A DNA stretch of 64,000 bases from JAKAQB01 sp027320105. Its GTDB lineage: Bacteria; Actinomycetota; Acidimicrobiia; Acidimicrobiales; Palsa-688. A program made the position numbers and the translations under genes. Where the stretch lies: positions 62,001 to 126,000 of the forward strand of contig DAHVMA010000056.1 of assembly GCA_027320105.1 (NCBI GenBank). The letters run 5' to 3'. This document shows positions 30,821-39,162 of the stretch, in pieces (the stretch's first letter is position 1; each line of letters begins with the position of its first letter). The notes beneath the pieces were generated by a model. The model did not search any database. It saw only the letters and a program-made list of their open reading frames with translations, and was not told where the DNA came from.

Positions 30821-32221
30821 GTGAGCCACCCGCTGCTCGAGGCGCTCCGTGCCGCCGTAGGCGAGGGTGGCGTCCTCGTCGAGCCGGGCGACCGCCTCGC
30901 GGCCGAGACGGACTGGATGGGCCGGCGCCGCGGGGACGCCTTGGCTGTGGTTCGCCCCCGGAGCGTGGAGGAGGTCGTCGGCGTCGTGCGCGCCTGCGCT
31001 GCGGCGGGGGTGGCGGTCGTGCCGCAGGGTGGCAACACCGGCCTGGTGGGCGGCGGCATCCCACGCGGCGGCGAAGTGGTCCTGTCCACCACCCGCCTCT
31101 GCCGGGTCGGCGAGGCGGACGGCGACACCCGCCAGATCGCCGCCGGCGCCGGTGCCACCCTCGCCGCCGTGCGGGCTGCCGCCCTGCCGGCCCGCCTCGA
31201 CGTCGGAGTCGACCTCGCGTCCCGGGACAGGGCGACGGTCGGGGGCATGGTGGCGACCAACGCCGGGGGTCTGCGGGTGCTGCGCTACGGCCACACCCGT
31301 GGGCAGCTCGCCGGGGTGGAGGCCGTGCTGGCCGACGGACGGGTGATCCGGCGCATGGCGGGGCTGGCCAAGGACACCGCCGGCTACGACCTGACCGGTC
31401 TGCTCTGCGGCAGCGAGGGAACGCTCGCCGTCGTCACCGCCGTGGCGTTGCGGCTGGTCCCGGTACGACCCCAACGTGTCACGGTGTGGGCGGGCGTCGA
31501 CTCCGTCCGCCACGCCGTCGAGGTCGTCGGGCGGGTGCGGGCGGCCTTCGACGGGTTGGAGAGCGCTGAGATCATGTTCGCGGAGGGGGTGCACCTGGTG
31601 AGCGACCTGTTCGGGTTGCCCCTGCCGTCGACCAGCGGGTCACCGGCGTACCTACTGCTGGAGCTCACCTCCGGGGAGGGCGCCGGCGACCTACTCGACG
31701 AGGTGGTCGAGACCCTTGCCGGCTGGGCCGACATCGGGGAGTCCGCCATCGCCGACCACGGCCCGGGCCGCCAACGCCTGTGGGCGCTGCGGGAGCGCCA
31801 TCCCGACGTCGTCGCCCGCCTCGGTGTGCCCCACAAGCTGGACGTCGCCGTGCCGCTCACCCGGCTCCCGGAGCTCGAGGCGGGCGTGCGGCGGGCCCTG
31901 GCCCCGCTGGACGCCACAGTCGTCCTCTACGGTCACGTCGGCGACGGGAGCCTTCACGTCAACGTCGCCACCCCGGGGCCGGCGGGCGGCGCGGTGGAGG
32001 AGGCCGTGTTCGCCGTCGTGGCGCAACTGGGCGGCACCATCAGCGCCGAGCACGGGATCGGCACCGACAAGCTGCGGTGGCTCGACCGGACCCGGAGCGC
32101 GGCGGAGATCGCCGTCATGCGCGCCGTCAAGGACGCCCTCGACCCGGCCGGGATCCTCAACCCCGGCGTCCTGCTCGGCGCCACCAGCGCTCCTCCACCC
32201 CATCTGGGCAAAGGGTCTTAG
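30821..32221 (+). CDS. FAD-linked oxidase of the GlcD/D-2-hydroxyacid dehydrogenase type
   Basis: 466 residues of the vanillyl-alcohol-oxidase/GlcD superfamily. The FAD-binding region shows VVPQGGNTGLVGGGIP, then ATVGGMVATNAGGLRVLRYG and LLCGSEGTLAVVTAVALRL. The C-terminal oxidase domain ends VLYGHVGDGSLHVNV, ISAEHGIGTDKLRWL and DPAGILNPGVLL, the usual layout of D-lactate, glycolate or D-2-hydroxyglutarate dehydrogenases. The precise substrate is not clear. The GTG at 30821 has a modest ribosome site; similarity begins there, although the frame extends upstream. The MFS transporter gene follows 12 bp later, suggesting an uptake/oxidation pair. Confidence 0.9.
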   Translation: MSHPLLEALRAAVGEGGVLVEPGDRLAAETDWMGRRRGDALAVVRPRSVEEVVGVVRACAAAGVAVVPQGGNTGLVGGGIPRGGEVVLSTTRLCRVGEADGDTRQIAAGAGATLAAVRAAALPARLDVGVDLASRDRATVGGMVATNAGGLRVLRYGHTRGQLAGVEAVLADGRVIRRMAGLAKDTAGYDLTGLLCGSEGTLAVVTAVALRLVPVRPQRVTVWAGVDSVRHAVEVVGRVRAAFDGLESAEIMFAEGVHLVSDLFGLPLPSTSGSPAYLLLELTSGEGAGDLLDEVVETLAGWADIGESAIADHGPGRQRLWALRERHPDVVARLGVPHKLDVAVPLTRLPELEAGVRRALAPLDATVVLYGHVGDGSLHVNVATPGPAGGAVEEAVFAVVAQLGGTISAEHGIGTDKLRWLDRTRSAAEIAVMRAVKDALDPAGILNPGVLLGATSAPPPHLGKGS

Positions 32222-32232
32222 TCTCGACAGTC

Positions 32233-33729
32233 GTGGCAGGAGACAGGGCCGGACGGGCGGGAAGCGGCGTCGACGGCATCTGGGCGCCGGCGCGCCGGCG
32301 CCTCACCGTCGGCCTCGTGCTGGCCGTCACGCTGGTGGCATTCGAGGCCCTGGCGGTAGCCACGGTCATGCCCGTGGTGGCCCGTCACTTAGGCGACATC
32401 CGGCTGTACGGCTGGGTCTTCAGCGCGTTCATGCTCTCGAGCCTCGTCGGGATCGTCGCCGGCGGCAGCCTGGCGGACCGGGTTCCGTTGACGGGGCCGA
32501 TGGTCGGTGGCCTGGCGTTCTTCGCAGTGGGGCTGCTGATCGGCGGCACAGCCACGTCGATGCCGGTGCTGGTGGCCGGCCGCGCCGTGCAGGGAGTCGG
32601 CGCCGGGGTCGTGCCGAGCATGGCGTACGTCGCCATCTCCCGGGGCTACCCGTACGGGTCGCGCCCCCGCATGTTCGCCGTCCTGTCGACAGCGTGGGTC
32701 GTGCCCGGCCTGGCCGGGCCGGCCATCGCTGCGGGGATCGCGGCCGCGGCCGGCTGGCGCTGGGTGTTCCTCGGGCTGATCCCTCTCGTGGGTGTCGCCG
32801 GCGGCGTCGCCCTCGTCGGGCTGCGGTCCGTTCCGGCGGGCGGGAAGAGGGATCGGACCGCGGGGCCGGAGCGACCCGGTCCCCGGGCGCTGGCCGTCGC
32901 CGGCGTGGTGATCGGCGCCGCCGGCCTGCTCGTCAGCCTCACCACCGGTGGGCCGCTGGTCGTCGTGGCGGGGGTGATCGCCGGCGGCGGGCTACTCCTT
33001 GCATGCCTGCGGCGGCTCACCCCGGCCGGCACCCTGACGGCGCGCCCAGGCCTGCCCGCCACCGTGGCGTCGCGCGGGCTCCTCACGGCCTGCTTCTACG
33101 CCGCCAGCGCCTACGTGCCGTACGCCGTGACCACCGTGCGCCACTCACCGACGTTGCTCACCGGCCTCGTGCTGACCGCCGGGACCGTCACCTGGACGGC
33201 GGGGTCGTGGACCCAGGCCCGGTTGATCCAGCGGGTCGGCCCGCGCCGGCTCATCAGGGCCGGGGAGATCCTAGTCGTCGTCGCCATCGCGGCGATGGCC
33301 GCTGTCCTGCTCCCCGCGGTGGCCCCAGCGCTTGCCATCCCCGTGTGGTCGGTCGCCGGTTTGGGCATGGGGCTCGCCTACGCTCCGCTGTCGATCGCCA
33401 CCCTCGACCTGGCACCGGAGGCGGAGGTGGGCCAGGCGACGGCGTCACTGCAGCTCTGCGACGTCCTCGGCACCGCGCTCGGCACCGGCGTCGCCGGCGC
33501 CCTGGTGGCCGCGTCGGTGCACGGCCTGCACCTCGGGGCCGGCGCCGGTGTCGGCCTCGCCTATGCCCTCGGCGCCGCTGTCGGGCTCGCCGCCATCACC
33601 GCCGGACGCCGCCTCCCCCAGCGACGCGCCGCCGGCGGGGACGCCCCTGCGGCCGCGCCGTCGCCGCCGGGCACCGCGGGCGCGGGGAGGGGAGGGGCAG
33701 CTCTTTCTCCGCGAGCCGCCGAGGCCTGA
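32233..33729 (+). CDS. MFS transporter
   Basis: 498 residues with about 12-14 hydrophobic helices. Helix 1 is TVGLVLAVTLVAFEALAVAT, followed by VMPVVARHLGDI. Motif A-like SLADRVPLTGPM lies between helices 2 and 3, and VLVAGRAVQGVGAGVVPSMA, the helix 4 pattern of drug/proton antiporters, comes next. The tail of about 40 residues is proline/alanine-rich and cytoplasmic. It probably exports or exchanges a small molecule; the direction and substrate cannot be told. The GTG at 32233 lacks a good ribosome site and may depend on coupling to the FAD oxidase gene 12 bp before it. It converges on the hydrolase gene with a 3-bp gap. Confidence 0.88.
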   Translation: MAGDRAGRAGSGVDGIWAPARRRLTVGLVLAVTLVAFEALAVATVMPVVARHLGDIRLYGWVFSAFMLSSLVGIVAGGSLADRVPLTGPMVGGLAFFAVGLLIGGTATSMPVLVAGRAVQGVGAGVVPSMAYVAISRGYPYGSRPRMFAVLSTAWVVPGLAGPAIAAGIAAAAGWRWVFLGLIPLVGVAGGVALVGLRSVPAGGKRDRTAGPERPGPRALAVAGVVIGAAGLLVSLTTGGPLVVVAGVIAGGGLLLACLRRLTPAGTLTARPGLPATVASRGLLTACFYAASAYVPYAVTTVRHSPTLLTGLVLTAGTVTWTAGSWTQARLIQRVGPRRLIRAGEILVVVAIAAMAAVLLPAVAPALAIPVWSVAGLGMGLAYAPLSIATLDLAPEAEVGQATASLQLCDVLGTALGTGVAGALVAASVHGLHLGAGAGVGLAYALGAAVGLAAITAGRRLPQRRAAGGDAPAAAPSPPGTAGAGRGGAALSPRAAEA

Positions 33730-33732
33730 CGG

Positions 33733-34617
33733 CTAGAACGCGGCAGCGAAGAACTCGCCCAGCAGCCCCGCCAGCCGCCTGTAGGTGGGATGCTCGTCGT
33801 ACATCCACTCGGTGTGGCCGGCGCCCTCGAGCACCTCCAGGCGGGATCCGTCGCCGGCATGGGCCATGATCGACTCAGCCTCCTCCACACGGTAGAGGGC
33901 GTTGTCGGCGCCGTGCACCACGAGCAGCGGACGGGGTGCGATCCGCCCGGCACAACGGTCGGGGCGGAACCGCACCAGGTGCTCGGCCGCCTCCAGGCTC
34001 ACCAGGGAACCGAACCCGGGCGCCTTGTACAGCTCGTCGTCGACGTACACGCCCGTCACCGGGTCGAGGGGCAGCACCTCCCACGGCGACACCCGCCGCG
34101 ACCGGCCCGTGAGCGCCCTGGCGCCGCGGTCCTCGTCGATGGCGGCGAGGAGCGCGGCCCACGACGCGTCGTCGTGCAGGCGCCGTGTCGTGCGCTCGCC
34201 GTCACCGACCGCGTTGAGGACGGCCACCGCAGCGATCCGTGTGTCCTCGGCCGCGGCGGCGATGGCGACACCACCGCCGAGCGCCCAGCCGATGACCCCG
34301 ACCCGGGCGGCGTCGAGGTCGGGCACGGTCCGGACGAAGTCCACGGCGGCGAGGAGGTCCTCCGCCTGCTCCTGGGGGATCAGCCGACCGCGCTCTCCCT
34401 CGCTCGCCCCGAAGCCGCGGTAGTCGAAGGCCAGGCACGCGTAGCCGAGCGGGGAGAACGTGCGGGCGAAGCGCTCCGGGTGGATCACCTTCAGCCCCTG
34501 GAAGCCAGAGCAGCTGATGAGCACCGGGTAGGGCGGCGCGGTGTCCTCGGGCGGCAGCCAGAGGTCCGCGTCGATCAGGCAGCGGTCGCTGTAGAAGGGG
34601 GCCGGCCGCCGTCGCAC
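33733..34617 (-). CDS. Alpha/beta hydrolase with the nucleophile serine replaced by alanine
   Basis: 294 residues of the dienelactone-hydrolase/X-Pro-peptidase-like group: PYPVLISCSGFQGLKVIHPE, LAFDYRGFGASEGERG, VGVIGWALGGGVAIA, LLVVHGADNALY, VLEGAGHTEWMYDEHP. The nucleophile elbow should be G-x-S-x-G; here residues 110-114 are GWALG, encoded by GCG where TCG would give serine. The acid (HGADN) and histidine (GAGH) are kept. It is thus predicted to be catalytically dead or repurposed, unless this base is an error. The GTG at 34617 has AGGG upstream. It is divergent from the DUF6282 gene. Confidence 0.85.
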   Translation of the reverse strand: MRRRPAPFYSDRCLIDADLWLPPEDTAPPYPVLISCSGFQGLKVIHPERFARTFSPLGYACLAFDYRGFGASEGERGRLIPQEQAEDLLAAVDFVRTVPDLDAARVGVIGWALGGGVAIAAAAEDTRIAAVAVLNAVGDGERTTRRLHDDASWAALLAAIDEDRGARALTGRSRRVSPWEVLPLDPVTGVYVDDELYKAPGFGSLVSLEAAEHLVRFRPDRCAGRIAPRPLLVVHGADNALYRVEEAESIMAHAGDGSRLEVLEGAGHTEWMYDEHPTYRRLAGLLGEFFAAAF

Positions 34618-34663
34618 CGGTTGGACCCTAGCAACGCGGGCGGCGGGGTGGAAGGCTCGGGGG

Positions 34664-35491
34664 GTGTTCGACGTGCACGTCCACGCCGCCCCCGACATCG
34701 AGCCCCGGCTCTTCGACGACGAGGCAACCGCCTGCGCCTTCGAGGATGCCGGTGCCGAGGGGTTCGTGCTCAAGGCCCACTACGACCAGACAGCGGGACG
34801 CGCCGCCGCCATCGCCCGCCGTCACCGGCTGCGCGTCGCCGGCGGCCTGGCCCTCAACTCCCACGTCGGCGGCTTCAACCCCGCCGCTGTCGCCGCCGCC
34901 CTGCGGATGGGCGCACGGGTCATATGGATGCCGACCCAGGACGCCCGCACGCAGGCAGCCGCCGGGTTGCCCAGCCTATGCGCCCACGAGCCTCGCGCCG
35001 GCGCGTCGACGTACGCCGCCCCGCCGGTCGACCCCTCCCAGGAGGCGCCGATCCGTACCATCCTCGACCTGGTGGCAGAGGCGGGCGCCGTCCTCGCCAC
35101 CGGGCACCTCTCGGTCCCCGAGGCGGCGTGGGTCGTCGACGCCGCGGTCGCTGCCGGGGTGGGGCGGATCCTGCTCACCCACCCGTCCTGGGTGGTGCCC
35201 GCCATGACGGCGGCCGAGGCCGCGGCCCTCGCCGACCGGGGGGCGCTGGTGGAGGTGACCGGCTACCAGCTCCTCCACCAGGAGGGGATGGGGGCGGGGG
35301 GGTTGGCGGCCTTCGTTCGGGCCGTGGGGGAGCGGCGGGTGGTGCTGTCGTCCGACGCCGGCCAGCCCACCTCCCCGGCGGCACCGGCGGTGCTCTCCCG
35401 GCTCGTCGACGAGCTGGCGGCGGAGGGCATCGACCGGGGGGTGCTCGCGGCCATGGCGGCGGAGACGCCGGCGGCTCTGGTCTTCGGGTAG
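34664..35491 (+). CDS. DUF6282-family amidohydrolase-like protein
   Basis: 275 residues of the metal-dependent hydrolase superfamily. FDVHVHAAPDIEPRLFDD carries the HxH of the first strand, FVLKAHYDQTAG the next ligands, GGLALNSHVGGFNPAAV follows, and later LATGHLS, LLTHPSW and LSSDAGQ give the remaining histidines and aspartate. It is most like DUF6282 proteins, whose reaction is unknown. The GTG at 34664 follows GCTCGGGG. The final codons and stop are duplicated just downstream. It is divergent from the alpha/beta hydrolase gene and followed by a strong hairpin. Confidence 0.85.
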   Translation: MFDVHVHAAPDIEPRLFDDEATACAFEDAGAEGFVLKAHYDQTAGRAAAIARRHRLRVAGGLALNSHVGGFNPAAVAAALRMGARVIWMPTQDARTQAAAGLPSLCAHEPRAGASTYAAPPVDPSQEAPIRTILDLVAEAGAVLATGHLSVPEAAWVVDAAVAAGVGRILLTHPSWVVPAMTAAEAAALADRGALVEVTGYQLLHQEGMGAGGLAAFVRAVGERRVVLSSDAGQPTSPAAPAVLSRLVDELAAEGIDRGVLAAMAAETPAALVFG

Positions 35492-35510
35492 GACCCGGTC
35501 TTCGGGTAGG
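35479..35510. repeat. Direct repeat duplicating the end of the DUF6282 gene
   Basis: GGTCTTCGGGTAGG occurs at 35479-35492 and again at 35497-35510, an 18-bp period. The first copy holds the last codons and TAG of the gene; the second is non-coding. It looks like a recent slippage duplication. Confidence 0.6.
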
Positions 35511-35524
35511 CCATTGCCATCGCG

Positions 35525-35571
35525 TTGTTTGGGCAGTTCACCGCGATAGTCGCGGTGAACTGCCCAAACAA
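35525..35571. terminator. Perfect 22-bp stem hairpin between convergent genes
   Basis: The arm at 35525-35546 (beginning TTGTTTGGGCAGTTC) is followed by loop TAG and its exact 22-base complement at 35550-35571. It lies between the plus-strand DUF6282 gene and the minus-strand Rieske oxygenase gene, so it can serve as a bidirectional terminator. On either strand it ends in AAACAA or TTGTTT. The stem is unusually long and perfect for this genome. Confidence 0.7.
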
Positions 35572-35653
35572 TGTGCCGGAGGCTGCCTTCGGTTCCGATG
35601 AGGGCTCGGCGGCGGCCCCCGGGTGGCGGCGGGCCCCCGGTGGCGGCGGGCGC

Positions 35654-36850
35654 TCAGCGCCGGAAGGCCGGGGCGAGGGCGTTCCACACCAGCCGGTAGA
35701 AGTGGCGCATGTTGCGCTCGCTCTCCGGCAGCGTGTAGCCCCACGAGTACAGGCCCGAACGAAGCCCGGTCTGCACCCGCCCCGCCGCCACAGCGTCCTC
35801 CTCCATGGTGAGACGCCACCACTCGGAGATCTGCTTCACGAGGTCGGGGTCGTAGCGCGCCGTGGCGGGCATGGCGTAGCTGACGATCTCCCCCTTCCAT
35901 CCGTGCACGCCGTCGGGCCAGAGCCGCTGCACGTTGGCGCCGTAGCCGATGTCCAGCCCGTTCTCCATGTACATGTTGGGCCACAGGTAGTAAAACTGGT
36001 AATCCCTTGCTCCTCGCTCGGCGGGCAGGCCGAGCCCGGCGGCGACGCGGTCCTGGAAGTCGCTCAGGTGGTACACCCCGCGGTCGAACTCCCGGTGCAG
36101 GTAGTGGGACGGGTCCACCTTGTACATGTCCGAGAAGCTGTTGCGGTGCGTGGTGGGGCAGTGGTAGCACTCGATGTTGTTCTCGTTCATTGCCTTCCAG
36201 TTGGAAGGCCCGGACTGCGGCGTGACCACACGCTCGTAGGTGAAAGCCGGGTCGGCGTTCTCGGGGGCGAACGGGTAGCGGAAGCCCTGCGCGTCGAGGA
36301 CGGCCTGCAGGCCTGAGACCGCTGCGGACAGCGGCTCCGCCTCGCGCAGCGTCACGAAGATGTAGCCTTTCCAGGTGTCGACGGCCAGGGGGTACAGGCT
36401 GAGGCGGTCGAGGGGCGGGAGACCTCCTTCCTCCGAGCGGGGGACGGACTTCAAGCAGCCGTTGAGCTCGTAGGTCCAACCGTGGTAGCTGCACTGGAGG
36501 AACCGCTTGTGGCCGCAGCCGACGGCGACGAAGTGGGCCCGGTGCCGGCAGACGTTGACGAAGGCCCGCAGCTGCAGGTCCCTGTCGCGCGTGACGACGA
36601 TGGGAACGGTGAAGCCCGTGCCGGAGATGTGGGACGTCAGGTAGTCGCCGGCGTTGCGAACCTCCGGCTCGACGCCGACGATCTGCCAGGACGGCCTCCA
36701 GATGAGCTCGTCCTCCAAGGCGGCGATGCCCTCGTCGGTGTAGAAGATGCCGGGGAGCGTGGCGCCGTCGTCCAGGAGGCTGTCGATGCGGCTGGCGTCG
36801 ACGTCGGCCATCGATCGGAACACGCTGTCGGGGCTGCGCAGGTCGGGCAC
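35654..36850 (-). CDS. Rieske non-haem iron ring-hydroxylating oxygenase, alpha subunit
   Basis: 398 residues. The Rieske cluster ligands are CRH in VNVCRHRAHFVAVG and CSYHGW in FLQCSYHGWTYE. The mononuclear iron site follows in NNIECYHCPTTHRNSF (two histidines). Family members hydroxylate or demethylate aromatics, choline-like compounds or carnitine using electrons from a reductase; no reductase or beta subunit is nearby. The GTG at 36850 is preceded by GGAGAGG. The gene lies downstream of the MarR-YceI unit on the same strand, 102 bp away. It converges on the DUF6282 gene across a perfect hairpin. The substrate is unknown. Confidence 0.92.
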   Translation of the reverse strand: MPDLRSPDSVFRSMADVDASRIDSLLDDGATLPGIFYTDEGIAALEDELIWRPSWQIVGVEPEVRNAGDYLTSHISGTGFTVPIVVTRDRDLQLRAFVNVCRHRAHFVAVGCGHKRFLQCSYHGWTYELNGCLKSVPRSEEGGLPPLDRLSLYPLAVDTWKGYIFVTLREAEPLSAAVSGLQAVLDAQGFRYPFAPENADPAFTYERVVTPQSGPSNWKAMNENNIECYHCPTTHRNSFSDMYKVDPSHYLHREFDRGVYHLSDFQDRVAAGLGLPAERGARDYQFYYLWPNMYMENGLDIGYGANVQRLWPDGVHGWKGEIVSYAMPATARYDPDLVKQISEWWRLTMEEDAVAAGRVQTGLRSGLYSWGYTLPESERNMRHFYRLVWNALAPAFRR

Positions 36851-36952
36851 GGGCCACCTCTCCGGTCGGTTGCGGCGGCCCGAGGCTAGCAGTGGCTTGA
36901 CTGTTCGATCAATCAGTCAGGCCGGCACCCCTCCCCGGACGGGACGTGGCCG

Positions 36953-37432
36953 CTACGGCTCCTGGCAATCGCCGGCCAGCCCCTCCAGCACGGTGTGGGC
37001 GACGTCGGCGAGGGTCGACAGCTGCGCCGGGGTGAGCCGGTCGACGAACCAGCGCCGCACTGAGCGCAGGTGGCTGGGCGCGGCCTCCTCCAAGGCGCCG
37101 CGGCCCTCGTCGGTCAGGACCACGAACAATCCCCGGGCGTCGCTCGGGCAGCGCTCCCGCCGCAGCAGCCCCCGCTCCTCCATCCGTGCGATGTGGTGCG
37201 ACAGCCGGCTTTTCTCCCAGCCCATCAGCCGTCCCAGCTCGAACGCCCGGAGCCGCCCGTCCGCCGTCTCGCTCACGGTGACGAGCACGCCGTAGTCCTG
37301 GATGGACAGGCCCCGCGTGGAGGAGAGATCCCGGTTGAGGCGGCCCATCAACACGCCCTGCATCACTTGCAGGCCGGCCCACGCCTCGCGCTCTTGGGTC
37401 GTGAGCCAGCGGGGTTCTGTACCCGTATCCAT
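36953..37432 (-). CDS. MarR-family transcriptional regulator
   Basis: 159 residues with a winged-helix core: LQVMQGVLMGRLNRDLS, LSIQDYGVLVTVSETADG, RAFELGRLMGWEKSRLSHHI, ARMEERGLLRRERCPSDARG and FVVLTDEGRGALEEAAP. Acts as a dimer, usually a repressor released by aromatic ligands or oxidation. I chose the ATG at 37432, with GGGGAAGG at proper spacing; the GTG two codons earlier lies too close to that site. It is the second gene after yceI, whose promoter carries two GTTGA-N4-TCAAC sites, so autoregulation of the pair is likely. Confidence 0.92.
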   Translation of the reverse strand: MDTGTEPRWLTTQEREAWAGLQVMQGVLMGRLNRDLSSTRGLSIQDYGVLVTVSETADGRLRAFELGRLMGWEKSRLSHHIARMEERGLLRRERCPSDARGLFVVLTDEGRGALEEAAPSHLRSVRRWFVDRLTPAQLSTLADVAHTVLEGLAGDCQEP

Positions 37433-37498
37433 GTCCACCTTCCCCGGGGTCGGTGGGCCCTTGCGCCGGGCGAACCCCGGGGGCCGGACCCCGCCTCC

Positions 37499-38053
37499 TC
37501 ATGCCGCCTTGATGGCCGAGATGTCGAGCTCGAGCGTCACCTTCTCGCTGACGAGCACCCCACCTGCCTCCAGTGCCGCGTTCCAGTTGACGCCCCAGTC
37601 CTTGCGGTTGATGGTAGTGGAGCCCTCGAACCCGATGCGCTGGTTGCCGAACGGGTCGACAGCGCTCCCGGTGTACTCGAGCTCGATCGTCACCGGCTTG
37701 GTGATGCCGCGGATGGTCAGGTCGCCGTGCACCTGGTACCCGGCCCCGCCGGAGCTGCCGACCGAGGTGCTCACGAAGCGGATCTCGGGGAACTCGTCCA
37801 TGGCGAGGAAGTCGTTGCTGCGGAGGTGGTTGTCGCGATCGACGTTTCCGGTGTTGATGCTCTTGGCCTGGATCACCACCTCGATGCGGGACTGCGACGG
37901 GTCGTCGATGTCGAAGTGACCGCTCGCGGTCACTTCGTCGAACTTGCCGCGCACCTTGGTTACCATGGCGTGGCGGGCGACGAAGCCGATCGTGGAGTGC
38001 GCGGGGTCGAGGGTGTAGTCCCCGGTGACGGTGGGGTTGGTGGTGGTGCTCAC
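37499..38053 (-). CDS. YceI-family lipocalin-like protein
   Basis: 184 residues: GDYTLDPAHSTIGFVARHAM, VRGKFDEVTASGHFDID, SINTGNVDRDNHLRSNDFLA, YQVHGDLTIRGITKPVTIEL and NRKDWGVNWNAALEAGG. These are the full set of YceI motifs; the beta-barrel family binds isoprenoid or polyprenyl lipids. No signal peptide is present, so this one is cytoplasmic. The GTG at 38053 is preceded by GGAGGAGG. Transcription starts from a near-consensus promoter overlapped by two operator palindromes, and the MarR gene follows after 66 bp. YceI-MarR pairs are frequent in actinobacteria and are often linked to oxidative or solvent stress. Confidence 0.95.
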   Translation of the reverse strand: MSTTTNPTVTGDYTLDPAHSTIGFVARHAMVTKVRGKFDEVTASGHFDIDDPSQSRIEVVIQAKSINTGNVDRDNHLRSNDFLAMDEFPEIRFVSTSVGSSGGAGYQVHGDLTIRGITKPVTIELEYTGSAVDPFGNQRIGFEGSTTINRKDWGVNWNAALEAGGVLVSEKVTLELDISAIKAA

Positions 38054-38073
38054 GGTGTTGCCTCCTCCAGGTA

Positions 38074-38114
38074 GTTGATGTCTCAACTATACCGCCTGTG
38101 GTTGAGATGTCAAC
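38074..38114 (-). promoter_or_regulatory. yceI-marR promoter with two MarR-type operators
   Basis: On the minus strand TTGACA (38108-38113) and TATAGT (38086-38091) are separated by 16 bp, a near-consensus sigma-70-type promoter. Two 14-bp palindromes of the form GTTGA-N4-TCAAC lie at 38074-38087 (over the -10) and 38101-38114 (over the -35), 27 bp apart. Binding of the downstream MarR protein would block polymerase. Confidence 0.8.
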
Positions 38115-38184
38115 CACCATTCACGGCACCACGGACGTCACCGGCTCGGCCTGCGATCGAGCGGGTTAGCGTTAGCGTGGCGCG

Positions 38185-39162
38185 GTGGCGGCGCGCAACG
38201 TCCTCGAGCGGGCGCCGGCGCCGGCGCTGGTCGCGGTCGGTGCTGTGTCGGTCCAGCTGGGGGCGGCGGTGGCGACCCGGCTCTTCGACCGTGTCGGCCC
38301 GGTCGGGGCCGTCACCCTCCGGCTGGGCTTCGCCGCCGCCGTGCTGGCCGTGGTGGTCCGCCCCCACCCGGCGGTGCTGCGCGGAGCGGGTCGCCGGCGG
38401 GCGGACCTGGCCGTGGTGGCCGCCTTCGGCCTGTTGCTCGCCGGCATGAACCTGCTCTTCTACTCGTCGATCGCCCGTATCCCGCTGGGGGTGGCGGTGA
38501 CCGTCGAGTTCGTCGGACCGCTGGCCGTTACCCTCGGTGGCTCCCGCCGGAGGTTGGACCTGGTGTGGGCGCTCCTCGCCGCAACGGGCGTCTTCCTTCT
38601 CGCCGGCAGCGGGCTGGTGTCCGGGCGGCATCTCGATCCGGTGGGTGTCGGGATGGCGCTGGGCGCCGGCACGTGCTGGGCGGGGTACATCGTGCTGTCC
38701 GCCGAGACGGGCAGGCGGTTCCCGGGCAGCAGCGGCCTCGCCCTGGCCATGGTCGTCGGTGCCGCTGCCACCGTGCCCGCCGGCCTGGCCACAGCGGGTG
38801 CCCGCCTGGTCGAGCCGGCGGTCCTCGCCATGGGCTTCGGCGTCGCCGTCCTGTCCTCGGCGCTGCCCTACTCCCTGGACCTGGCCGCCCTCCGCCGGCT
38901 GACCCCCCGGGCGTTCGGGATCCTCATGAGCATGGACCCGGCGCTCGCTGCCCTGGTCGGCTTCGCCGTGCTCGGCCAACGCCTGTCGCCGACGGAGCTC
39001 GCGGCGCTCGTGCTCGTCGCCGCCGCCAACGCCGGCAGCTCCGCCGCTGATGCGCGGGCGGGCCCGTCCAGCGCCGGTCCCCGGGCGCCGCGCGGGGAGG
39101 GCGTCAGGCTCTGTGCGGGTGGGGACGCTGGCGGTCGGAGCGGAACACGACGAAGTGCATGA
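38185..39162 (+). CDS. EamA-family drug/metabolite transporter (RhtA-like)
   Basis: 325 residues with ten hydrophobic helices in two EamA repeats. PAPALVAVGAVSVQLGAAVA, then ATRLFDRVGPVGAVTLRLGF, NLLFYSSIARIPLGVAVTVE and PYSLDLAALRRLTPRAFGIL, then MSMDPALAALVG, match the RhtA threonine/homoserine exporter subfamily. Probably exports amino acids or related metabolites. The GTG at 38185 has a weak ribosome site. The last 59 bp, coding a low-complexity tail, overlap the 3' end of the convergent glycosyltransferase gene. Confidence 0.88.
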   Translation: MAARNVLERAPAPALVAVGAVSVQLGAAVATRLFDRVGPVGAVTLRLGFAAAVLAVVVRPHPAVLRGAGRRRADLAVVAAFGLLLAGMNLLFYSSIARIPLGVAVTVEFVGPLAVTLGGSRRRLDLVWALLAATGVFLLAGSGLVSGRHLDPVGVGMALGAGTCWAGYIVLSAETGRRFPGSSGLALAMVVGAAATVPAGLATAGARLVEPAVLAMGFGVAVLSSALPYSLDLAALRRLTPRAFGILMSMDPALAALVGFAVLGQRLSPTELAALVLVAAANAGSSAADARAGPSSAGPRAPRGEGVRLCAGGDAGGRSGTRRSA

